64,000 bases of DNA from Nocardia sp. NBC_01327 (lineage in GTDB: Bacteria > Actinomycetota > Actinomycetes > Mycobacteriales > Mycobacteriaceae). The DNA is taken from positions 5,022,001 to 5,086,000 of the forward strand of contig NZ_CP108383.1 of the NCBI RefSeq assembly GCF_035958815.1, given 5' to 3'. The notes under the pieces were generated by a model that worked only from the letters and a program-made list of their open reading frames with translations, had not been told where the DNA came from and did not search any database. Positions 8,555 through 15,758 of this stretch are shown one piece after another; position 1 is the stretch's first letter, and each line of letters begins with the position of its first letter. The translations under genes and the position numbers were made by a program.

Positions 8555-9136
8555 TCAGCCGAGTGCCGCGATGGCGACCCCGGCCGCATCGCGCAATCGA
8601 GCCGCCGCATCCGGTGTCCGCTCCAGCACCCGGACACCCTGGAGGAAGACGAGCAGAAATCGTGCCGATGCCCGCGGATCCGCCTCCGGTCGCAGCTCGC
8701 CCTGGGCCTTGGCGCGCATGAGAGCCGAGGTCAAAGTTGTTTCCAGATAAGCCCAACTGGCCTCGACCAGTCGCGCCACCCCAGGCTCCCGCGCGGCCAG
8801 TTCCACCGCGCTGTTGACCACCAGGCACCCGCGGGGCCGCTCCTGGCCACCGGCTTCTCGCGCATAACGCTCGATCAGCCCGCGCACGGCGGGCAGCACC
8901 GGCCCCGGCTGCGAGAGCTCCACCATGATCTGCGGATCGGTGAGCTCCGTATACCGTTGCAGCGCAGCCTCGTACAGCTGCTGCTTACTTCCGAAGGTCG
9001 CATAGAGACTGGCCTTGCCGATGCCCAGGTGCGCGACCAGGTCCGCCATCGACGTCGCGTCGAATCCGCGCTCCCAGAACAGTTCCAGCGCCCGCTGCAG
9101 CACGGAGTCCGGATCGAACTCCTTGGTTCTCGCCAT
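8555..9136 (-). CDS. TetR-family transcriptional regulator
   Basis: This 193-residue regulator has the N-terminal TetR helix-turn-helix ALELFWERGFDATSMADLVA followed by LGIGKASLYATFGSK. The C-terminal helical ligand domain resembles the group with SxYATFGSK and GCLVVNSAVELA. It lies directly upstream of the SDR on the same strand. Both promoters carry GACTGATCG, supporting auto-repression plus control of the SDR. The inducer is unknown. Confidence 0.9.
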   Translation of the reverse strand: MARTKEFDPDSVLQRALELFWERGFDATSMADLVAHLGIGKASLYATFGSKQQLYEAALQRYTELTDPQIMVELSQPGPVLPAVRGLIERYAREAGGQERPRGCLVVNSAVELAAREPGVARLVEASWAYLETTLTSALMRAKAQGELRPEADPRASARFLLVFLQGVRVLERTPDAAARLRDAAGVAIAALG

Positions 9137-9159
9137 GCCGAGGACTGTAGCCGTATCTG

Positions 9160-9171
9160 GACTGATCGGTC
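9160..9171. promoter_or_regulatory. Candidate TetR operator GACTGATCGGTC
   Basis: This near-palindrome (consensus GACYGATCRGTC) lies 24 bp upstream of the TetR start. Its left nine bases recur before the SDR, which makes the pair a plausible two-site regulon. Confidence 0.5.
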
Positions 9172-9202
9172 AAAAATGGAGGGGAATGCCGAACCGGCCG
9201 GG

Positions 9203-10159
9203 CTAGCGGAGCAGGTTGACGATCTGGCGGTACGCATTGCGGGTCGGGGGCGCCAGCTGCGACCAGGTGACCGGGCCGCCGCCCGCGAGGTGGGCGTCGT
9301 ACGGAATTTCGGTCACGGCGCGCACGAACTTACCCAGATAGGTCCGAATGTGTTTGGCGACGCTCGGGCCGTCGCTGGGATGCTGCCTGGTCACGACAAT
9401 GACCGATTCGGCGAGATGGTATTCGCTGTAATTGTCATCGAGCCAGATCAGTGCGGGCTTGAGCCGATTCACGGCATCCGCGCGTGCGGCCAGGGTGATC
9501 ACCAGCGCGATCCGGGAGTCCGACAGCAGCGGCGCGATCATCGGATTGGTGACCGGAGACCCGCCGTCGTACACGGGCAGGCAGCCCGCATCGCAGAGGC
9601 TGCGGTGCACCGAGGAGTAGCTCTCCCGCCGTGGCAGCGCCTCCGGCCCGCGCGGCAGGATGCCCACACTCGAACTGTTCTCGCCGCAGCTGTCGAGCAC
9701 GGTGGAGGCGAGACCGCGGTGGCTCATGTTCAACCAGGTCTGCACGGTGCCCGCGGGATCGATGGCATCGCAGCCGCGCCGGGCCAGATCGCCACCGGTG
9801 GCGGTGGCATCGACCACGATCGGGGAGTGCTCGCGATAGTTGTAGGACGCGGCGGTGGCGACCCCGAGGGCGGTGGTCGTGGTGCCGGCGCCGCCGGAGC
9901 TGCCCACCACGAGCACCGGGGGTAGGTCGGCCCACATGAGAAAACCGTTGCCGCCGTGCAGGCGAACGACATCGGTGGGCGCACCGGGCGGGGCCGGGCG
10001 CAGCAGCAGGGACAGGTCCGTCGGCGTCGAGGAAAGCCGGGCCGGGTGATCGGGGAAACGGTCGAACACTCGAAATTCCTTTGTGCGAGCGGCATTCGAT
10101 TCTGCGGAATCGGGATGGTCGGCACGGGTTGATTCGACGGTGAATTCATCGACACCCAC
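9203..10159 (-). CDS. MinD/ParA-like P-loop ATPase
   Basis: A deviant Walker A, GSSGGAGTTTTALG, is followed by a VVDATATGGDLARRG strand in place of the switch I/Walker A' region of MinD/ParA proteins. Later segments IALVITLAARADAVNRL and SVIVVTRQHPSDGPS match the MinD fold. Similar proteins occur in actinomycetes next to secretion or chromosome-positioning genes, but no such partner is visible here. The frame runs open to 10279 by a TTG. The Arg/His-rich upstream translation looks non-coding, so I favour the GTG at 10159; an ATG at 10225 is the alternative. Confidence 0.75.
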   Translation of the reverse strand: MGVDEFTVESTRADHPDSAESNAARTKEFRVFDRFPDHPARLSSTPTDLSLLLRPAPPGAPTDVVRLHGGNGFLMWADLPPVLVVGSSGGAGTTTTALGVATAASYNYREHSPIVVDATATGGDLARRGCDAIDPAGTVQTWLNMSHRGLASTVLDSCGENSSSVGILPRGPEALPRRESYSSVHRSLCDAGCLPVYDGGSPVTNPMIAPLLSDSRIALVITLAARADAVNRLKPALIWLDDNYSEYHLAESVIVVTRQHPSDGPSVAKHIRTYLGKFVRAVTEIPYDAHLAGGGPVTWSQLAPPTRNAYRQIVNLLR

Positions 10160-10399
10160 ACCGTGCCGACGAGATACCCCTGCGCTACGACATCTTCGAT
10201 GAGTCCTTCGGTTCCTGCTCCGCATACCCCCTACAGTCGCGCACCACCCTGGGCAACTCTCAAAAGAACTGCCGTGCAACGTCTTTCAACTGCGCAAGAT
10301 AATACACCGATCACCGCAGTGTGAGGGTTCGATGGGAATCACCGACACCGACGGGTCGGATCTGTTCCTGCACGACTGTTCGTCGTTAGCATCGTAGTC

Positions 10400-11182
10400 G
10401 TGATCAAGTGCGGAGCGCGCGGTGAATTGGGCCTGATTCTGCTCGCGGCATGCGCGCTGCTGACCGCATGCGGTGGCACAGAACAGCACACGCGGCATTC
10501 CTCGTCAGTCGAGCAGGCCCCGATATCGGCTCTGCCGCAGCCGAGTTCGACAACCGCGCCCACTCCGGCCGCATCGGCCGCGGTCGGTGAGGTGCCCGGC
10601 AATCCGCGTGCCGCGGCGGCGCTGCGCCCCTGGGTGCGGGATCTGATCGGCGCCGATATCGATCAGCTGATAGGCAAATGCTGGACCATCGAACCCGCGC
10701 ATGCGCGAGAGATGTACGCCGACAAGGCCGATATTCTCGCCGCGGTCGCACAACCGGGTATCGACGGACAATTCGCGGTGATCTGGAAGGGGCCGGTGCG
10801 GTCGGTCAGCGTGAAACGCGCCGAAATCGCTTCCGGATATGCCTGCCCCTACGTCGACGCCACAGGATCGGTGAACTCCTATACCGAGGCCGATGCGCGA
10901 TACGCCGTGCAGCGCTACCTGTCCCGCTGGGTCGGTAAGCCCGTCGATGCCGACGACGTCGAGGGCAAGTATCCGCTCGTCTGCACCGGATCGGTGCTGG
11001 CCGACAATCCCGGAAGGCTCACCGGCGTCACCGCATTCGGCGCGCTCACCTCCAGGTCCACCGGCGATACCGGTGTCGAAGTCTCGGGGCCGGTGACGAA
11101 TTCGTCGAACGTCACACAGCCGATGACCTTTACGCTGTCCATCGGCGCCGGCGGCTACTGTATCGGCAACATCAGCGGCTGA
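10400..11182 (+). CDS. Putative lipoprotein, 260 aa, unknown function
   Basis: The signal peptide MIKCGARGELGLILLAACAL is followed by lipobox L-T-A-C-G with Cys24, then a Ser/Thr/Pro linker. The mature domain contains three widely spaced cysteines (GKCWTIE, YACPYVD, LVCTGS) and a C-terminal IGAGGYCIGN. It is predicted to be anchored on the outer face of the membrane. The start is GTG and no close neighbour shares its direction. No function is recognised. Confidence 0.8.
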   Translation: MIKCGARGELGLILLAACALLTACGGTEQHTRHSSSVEQAPISALPQPSSTTAPTPAASAAVGEVPGNPRAAAALRPWVRDLIGADIDQLIGKCWTIEPAHAREMYADKADILAAVAQPGIDGQFAVIWKGPVRSVSVKRAEIASGYACPYVDATGSVNSYTEADARYAVQRYLSRWVGKPVDADDVEGKYPLVCTGSVLADNPGRLTGVTAFGALTSRSTGDTGVEVSGPVTNSSNVTQPMTFTLSIGAGGYCIGNISG

Positions 11183-11361
11183 CGGTTGCCGACTCCGGCC
11201 CCGCTCGCGCGATGCGGATAATGGGGGAGTACCGAAAGCGCGAATACCGCGCCGCCGGCCGATTCATGACCGAAGTGTGACGTCCCGGCCGGCCGGGGAC
11301 TTTACGAGGCGTACCGCCCGTTGTACGGGCAGTACGAAACTCTCTTCACGAAGGAGGACGC

Positions 11362-11874
11362 GTGAGCGACACGCGGAAGGCGATTCTGGCCGGTGGCTGC
11401 TTCTGGGGCATGCAGGACCTGATCCGCAGGCAGCCGGGGGTGCTGTCCACGGAGGTCGGCTACACCGGTGGCCGCAACGACCACCCCACGTATCGCAATC
11501 ACCCGGGCCATGCGGAGGCCGTGGAGATCACCTACGACCCGGCGCAGACGGACTACCGGGCGCTGCTGGAGTTCTTCTTCCAGATCCACGATCCGTCGAC
11601 CAGGGACCGGCAGGGCAATGACGTCGGCACGAGTTACCGCTCTGCCATCTTCTACCTCGACGATGAGCAGAAGCGGGTCGCCGAGGACACCATCGCCGAT
11701 GTCGACGCCTCGGGCCTGTGGCCCGGCAAGGTGGTCACCGAGGTGACTCCGGCCCGCGATTTCTGGCGGGCCGAGCCCGAGCACCAGGATTACCTGCAGC
11801 GCTACCCCGAGGGCTACACCTGCCACTTCCCGCGCGCGGGCTGGAAGTTGCCGAAGCGCCAGACCGCGCAGTAG
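11362..11874 (+). CDS. msrA: Peptide methionine-S-sulfoxide reductase MsrA
   Basis: MsrA reduces methionine-S-sulfoxide in proteins and repairs oxidative damage. The catalytic Cys13 is in the hallmark GGCFWGMQD; downstream GYTGG, NHPGHAEAVEITYDP and FFQIHDPST are diagnostic. At 170 residues it is complete. The GTG start is supported by a strong AAGGAGGA ribosome site 5 nt upstream. The C-terminal resolving cysteine arrangement is minimal (YTCHFPRAGW), consistent with the shorter actinobacterial form. Confidence 0.96.
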   Translation: MSDTRKAILAGGCFWGMQDLIRRQPGVLSTEVGYTGGRNDHPTYRNHPGHAEAVEITYDPAQTDYRALLEFFFQIHDPSTRDRQGNDVGTSYRSAIFYLDDEQKRVAEDTIADVDASGLWPGKVVTEVTPARDFWRAEPEHQDYLQRYPEGYTCHFPRAGWKLPKRQTAQ

Positions 11875-11884
11875 GACCGTCGAA

Positions 11885-11929
11885 CGAAGACCTTTTCTGA
11901 AACATGTTCTAATTCAGAAAAGGTCTTCG
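11885..11929. repeat. Perfect 17-bp inverted repeat
   Basis: The arms are CGAAGACCTTTTCTGAA at 11885-11901 and its exact complement at 11913-11929, with an 11-nt loop ACATGTTCTAA. It sits between msrA and the thioesterase gene, 22 bp before the latter's GTG. It has no T-tract, so it could be a terminator-like hairpin for msrA or an extended operator for the next gene. Confidence 0.75.
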
Positions 11930-11951
11930 AACTGATAAGGGGTCCGCCGCC

Positions 11952-12788
11952 GTGGTCGCATTCTTCACCGAGGTCGATGGTCGATACCTCGCCACCGAAC
12001 TGGCGGTCAGCGCCTGGGCTCCGACACAGGTCGCGGGCACCTCGGTGTGCGGGCTCCTGGCCCGAGAGCTGGAAACGCACAGCCCCGGATCCGCCTTCAT
12101 CCCCGCACGGTTCACCGCGGATCTCTTCCGCCCGGTACTGAACGAGCCGATCGCGCTGCGCAGTGACGTGGTCCGGGACGGCACCCGGGTCCGCGTGGTC
12201 GATGCCTCGATCGTGCAGCGCGGCGAGGTGCGGGCGCGGGCGAGCGTCATGTATCTGGCCGTCGCCCAGCAGCCGCCCGGACAGGTGTGGCAGGCGGTGC
12301 GGCAATTGCCCACGCCCGCAGACAAACTGGATGGCCCCGACGGTAATCCGCCGCTGTTCAAGGTCGGCGAGCTGGACTGGACCGGCGATTTCGCCGCCGG
12401 CCAGAACGGGGAGCGGAAGTCGGTGTGGCACAACCTGCCCGCCCTGGTGGAAGGCGAACCCATCTCGCCGTTCCAGCGTGCGGCGTTTGTCGGCGATGCC
12501 ACAAACCTGGTGTGCAACTGGGGAACCGAGGGTGTCGGGTACATCAACAGCGATGTCACCGTCACCATGTCCCGCCTGCCCGAGGGCGCCGAGCTGGGAT
12601 TGTTCGCCCAGGATCACGTCGCGGCGGACGGGATCGCCGTGGCCACGGCCACGCTGTACGACCGCCGCGGCCCGCTCGGCACCTGTGTCGTCACCGGAAT
12701 CTCGAATGTGCGCCGCCAGGTGGATATGGTCGCTTTCGCCGAAAATCGCTGGACCGATGCGGAATCGGCGTCGATCATCGTGCAGTGA
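11952..12788 (+). CDS. Acyl-CoA thioesterase-like (double hot-dog) protein
   Basis: The 278-residue protein has two hot-dog-like halves. The first contains ARFTADLFRPVL and the strand RVRVVDASIVQRGEVRARAS; the second contains YINSDVTVTMSRLPEGAELG followed by GIAVATATLYDRRGPLG. This is the TesB/4HBT_3-like arrangement that hydrolyses acyl-CoA thioesters in the cytoplasm. The start is GTG. It is translationally coupled by a 4-nt GTGA overlap to the AAA ATPase downstream. Confidence 0.75.
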   Translation: MVAFFTEVDGRYLATELAVSAWAPTQVAGTSVCGLLARELETHSPGSAFIPARFTADLFRPVLNEPIALRSDVVRDGTRVRVVDASIVQRGEVRARASVMYLAVAQQPPGQVWQAVRQLPTPADKLDGPDGNPPLFKVGELDWTGDFAAGQNGERKSVWHNLPALVEGEPISPFQRAAFVGDATNLVCNWGTEGVGYINSDVTVTMSRLPEGAELGLFAQDHVAADGIAVATATLYDRRGPLGTCVVTGISNVRRQVDMVAFAENRWTDAESASIIVQ

Positions 12789-13939
12789 CTTCTACGCCGC
12801 AGGAACGCCTCAAACTGGTCGGCCGCGCGGAGCCCGCGGCTGCGGCGCTCACGTGGGCGATGAATCTCGACGACTCCGATTCACCGCGCGATGTGATCGA
12901 TGCGCTGGCGCTGTCGCTGTATGTCAGTGGTGAACAGCCGCACGCGGTTTCGCTGGAGCTCGAGCACGTGAAGCCCGATGCTCCGCTGTGCCCCGACGAT
13001 GCGCGGGTACTGCGCACCAGTGATGACGACGGTATGCGCGCCACCCTGTCCGTGGGCGACGGCTGGACGCTGCGCGTCATCCGCCGCACCAACGGCACCG
13101 CGGTGCTCACCGTCTGCGCGCTCACCGAGACGCTGGCCCGGGATGTGCTCGCCATCTGCGCCGCCGACGCCACGGTGGAACCCGAATCCGATGCCAGCCA
13201 GGTCTCGATGGGCTTCTGGCACAGCGGGGCGCACGGCCCGCAGCGGCGCGAACGCCCCATTACCGCCGCCTCCTGGCCGGAGATCCACGGCAATTACGGC
13301 ACCGATATCAGTGCGGCCATGCAGCGCCTCATGGCGTTGCGCGCCGATGATGTCACCGGCCGGCTGCTCCTGCTGCACGGTCCGCCGGGCACCGGAAAGA
13401 CCTCCGCGCTGCGCGCACTGGCCCGCGAATGGGCCGAGTGGTGCCAGGTCGACTGCATCCTCGATCCGGAGGTGCTGTTCTCCAATCCGGGCTACCTCAT
13501 GGAGGTGGCCATCGGCGTGGACACCTACGACGAATCCAAGCGCCGCTGGCGACTGCTGGTGCTGGAGGACTGCGACGAGCTCATTCGCGGCTCCGCGAAA
13601 GAGTCCACCGGACAGGGCCTTTCCCGCCTGCTCAATCTCACCGACGGCATGCTGGGCCAGGGCCGCGATGTGCTGGTCGCCATCACGACCAACGAAAACC
13701 TCTCCCGCCTGCACCCCGCCGTCATCCGGCCCGGCCGCTGCCTGGCCCAGCTGGAAGTAGGCCGTCTCTCGCCCGAGGAAGCCACCGCGTGGCTGAATCG
13801 CGAACTGGCAGAGCGTCCTAAGCCGGTGGTAGGCCCGGAGGGAATGACTCTCGCGGAACTGATCGAATGCCGGGACGAACGCTCTCGAATTCAAGCCACC
13901 CCGACGCCTTCGACTTCCGACACCGTCGGTTATCTGTAG
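12785..13939 (+). CDS. AAA+ family ATPase
   Basis: The 384-residue protein has an N-terminal ~180-residue domain of unknown role and then one AAA module: Walker A GPPGTGKTS near residue 200, Walker B LLVLEDCDEL, sensor-1-like ITTNEN and an arginine-containing VIRPGRC segment. The layout resembles actinomycete DUF5925-type AAA proteins (family name from memory, not checked). The GTG start overlaps the thioesterase stop as GTGA, so the two are co-translated. The client is unknown. Confidence 0.82.
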   Translation: MTSTPQERLKLVGRAEPAAAALTWAMNLDDSDSPRDVIDALALSLYVSGEQPHAVSLELEHVKPDAPLCPDDARVLRTSDDDGMRATLSVGDGWTLRVIRRTNGTAVLTVCALTETLARDVLAICAADATVEPESDASQVSMGFWHSGAHGPQRRERPITAASWPEIHGNYGTDISAAMQRLMALRADDVTGRLLLLHGPPGTGKTSALRALAREWAEWCQVDCILDPEVLFSNPGYLMEVAIGVDTYDESKRRWRLLVLEDCDELIRGSAKESTGQGLSRLLNLTDGMLGQGRDVLVAITTNENLSRLHPAVIRPGRCLAQLEVGRLSPEEATAWLNRELAERPKPVVGPEGMTLAELIECRDERSRIQATPTPSTSDTVGYL

Positions 13940-13972
13940 TCGACGCCCGTCGAGGTGTTATCCGATCTGCCG

Positions 13973-14016
13973 CCGGAGGGTTCGGCCCGCTTCCCTTGAC
14001 GGGCCGAACCCTCCGG
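13973..14016. terminator. Strong hairpin, likely bidirectional terminator
   Basis: The arms CCGGAGGGTTCGGCCCG (13973-13989) and their perfect complement (14000-14016) enclose a 10-nt loop. It lies between the AAA gene and a converging MarR gene. There is no U-tract, as is common in high-GC actinomycetes. The rest of the 342-bp gap (13940-14281) shows no gene or other motif. Confidence 0.75.
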
Positions 14017-14281
14017 ATCAGCTGATGGCGCCGGCGCTGAATCTCGGTATTCAGTGTGTGATTTCCGAGTGGGCAGTGTGGTATTCGCCTGTGGGGATGT
14101 CCCTATGCGGCTAGGCGAAGCTAGCATTGGTGTTCTGTGCCAGCCAATGACAATGCGTGCCAATCCATTCGCCGAATGCGTTGCGCGGAATGGTTGGCGC
14201 GGTCCGGCATTCAGGCGCCGGGAATAGGTGTCGCCGAGCGGCAGTCCCGAATTCGAGGAGCGGTGCCGGTGTGCGACGCTC

Positions 14282-14731
14282 TCATGAATCGGTATGCGAA
14301 TCCGGTCCGTCAGCGCGCAACAGCTCGGCCAGTTCGTCCAGCAATTCCGAAACGCGGTGGCGCTGCGCGGGCAGCAACCGCGGCAACTCGGCGGCCAGCG
14401 CGGCCTCGATCGGTTTGCGCCCGCGTTTGCGCAATACCTCCACCAGCATGACCGGATCCACACTCACCCGGACCCGGCGGCCGTCGGACGGATCGGGTTC
14501 GGTGCGCAGCAGACCGTCGTCGCGGTAGCGGGCCACGATTCGCGAGACCAGACTCTGCACGATCGCAGTGCGGTCGGTGATTTCGCGAATCGATGATTCC
14601 GGGTGCAGCGCAACATCTTCGATGACCGCGAATTCGCTGGGCGCGAAGCGGCGTGAGCCGGTGGTGCCGGTGGCCGTGAAGGCGATGGTCCGCAGGCGGC
14701 GAGCGATGAGGTGCAGGCTGGCGGCGTCCAT
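14282..14731 (-). CDS. MarR-family transcriptional regulator
   Basis: The 149-residue winged-helix protein has helix SIREITDRTAIVQSLVSRIV and wing DDGLLRTEPDPSDGRRVRVS, the MarR signature D-x-R-D-G-R-x-V. The ATG start (MDAASL) is preferred to a TTG three codons upstream. It is divergent from an SDR gene, with a 46-bp shared promoter carrying a palindrome, so it probably represses both. Confidence 0.88.
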   Translation of the reverse strand: MDAASLHLIARRLRTIAFTATGTTGSRRFAPSEFAVIEDVALHPESSIREITDRTAIVQSLVSRIVARYRDDGLLRTEPDPSDGRRVRVSVDPVMLVEVLRKRGRKPIEAALAAELPRLLPAQRHRVSELLDELAELLRADGPDSHTDS

Positions 14732-14742
14732 GACTGGCAATG

Positions 14743-14760
14743 TACATCACTAGTTATGTA
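14743..14760. promoter_or_regulatory. Candidate MarR operator
   Basis: TACATCACTAGTTATGTA is a near-perfect 18-bp palindrome centred on ACTAGT in the MarR/SDR divergent promoter. A degenerate second copy, CATCACTATGTATG, overlaps the SDR start codon at 14778. Confidence 0.6.
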
Positions 14761-14777
14761 ATTTAGGATTCATCACT

Positions 14778-15644
14778 ATGTATGGAATTGGTGAGCTTCC
14801 CCGCCTGATCAAGTACAGCCTCGACACCCAGGTGAGCCTCGCGCGGTTGCGGCGGTCGCACACCCTCGAAGATCGGGTGGCGGGACGGACCGTGCTGGTC
14901 ACCGGCGCTTCCTCGGGGATCGGGCGGGCCGCGGCGGTCCGGATCGGGGCCGCCGGGGCGACCGTGGCGCTGGTCGCCCGGCGGGCGGAGGAGCTGCATG
15001 AGGTTGCCGCGGAGATCGACACCGCGGGCGGCAAGGCCACCGTGTACCCGTGTGACCTCAATAATTTCGATGAGCTCGATGCGATGGTGGCGCAGGTGCT
15101 CGCCGATCACGGCGGCGTGGACATTCTGATCAACAATGCGGGGCGATCCATCCGCCGCCGCCTCGACGAGTCGTACGAGCGGTTCCACGATTACGAACGC
15201 ACCATGAAGCTGAACTACTTCGCGCCGACACGACTGATGCTCGCGTTCCTGCCCGGTATGCGGGAACGGCGTGACGGCCAGGTCGTGTCCGTGCTCTCGC
15301 TGGCCGTGCTGTTCGGCGGTGCGGGATACAGCGCCTACATCGCCTCCAAGGCCGCGCTCGACTCGCTCACCGACAGCCTGCAGGCCGAAACCCTCACGGA
15401 GAACATACGATTCACCACGATCTACATGCCGCTGGTGCGCACGCCGATGATCGCCGCCAATTCGCTGTACGTGAATGCGGTGGCGCTCACCCCCGAGCAG
15501 GGCGCGGCGGCCATCTGTGACGCCATCATCGATCGGCCGCGTCGCATCGGCCCGGTGCGGGGGCGCATTGCCAATCTGCTGGATCGAGTCGTGCCGGAGC
15601 GTTTCGACGTCGTCCGCAACGCGCGCTTCCAGCAAGGAATGTGA
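14778..15644 (+). CDS. SDR-family oxidoreductase
   Basis: The 288-residue protein has a 35-residue N-terminal extension, the cofactor motif VTGASSGIGRAAAV, the NNAG motif, catalytic Ser in VVSVLSLAV, and Y-I-A-S-K. The extension and C-terminal amphipathic end resemble SDRs acting on lipids or acyl chains in mycolic-acid bacteria; the exact substrate is unknown. The ATG lies within the partial second operator copy and lacks a clear ribosome site, so a leaderless transcript is possible. It is divergent from and probably controlled by the MarR. Confidence 0.88.
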   Translation: MYGIGELPRLIKYSLDTQVSLARLRRSHTLEDRVAGRTVLVTGASSGIGRAAAVRIGAAGATVALVARRAEELHEVAAEIDTAGGKATVYPCDLNNFDELDAMVAQVLADHGGVDILINNAGRSIRRRLDESYERFHDYERTMKLNYFAPTRLMLAFLPGMRERRDGQVVSVLSLAVLFGGAGYSAYIASKAALDSLTDSLQAETLTENIRFTTIYMPLVRTPMIAANSLYVNAVALTPEQGAAAICDAIIDRPRRIGPVRGRIANLLDRVVPERFDVVRNARFQQGM

Positions 15645-15684
15645 GGAGATAACTCCTTCCCACTTTCAACTTATATCGCACCTA

Positions 15685-15703
15685 GGGGCTTGCCGCAAGA
15701 CCC
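15685..15703 (+). promoter_or_regulatory. Rifamycin-associated element (RAE)-like inverted repeat
   Basis: GGGGCTTGCCGCAAGACCC is a 19-bp inverted repeat that closely follows the RAE consensus as I remember it (GGGGCTTGCGGCAAGGCCC), an element upstream of rifamycin-inducible resistance genes in actinomycetes. It lies 55 bp before the chosen start of the HelR-like gene. A TTATAT box lies just upstream at about 15671-15676. Confidence 0.8.
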
Positions 15704-15758
15704 GGGTCATGGCGCAGAATCGCTCATCAAGGCCGGAACCTGCAGAAATAGGAGTTGC

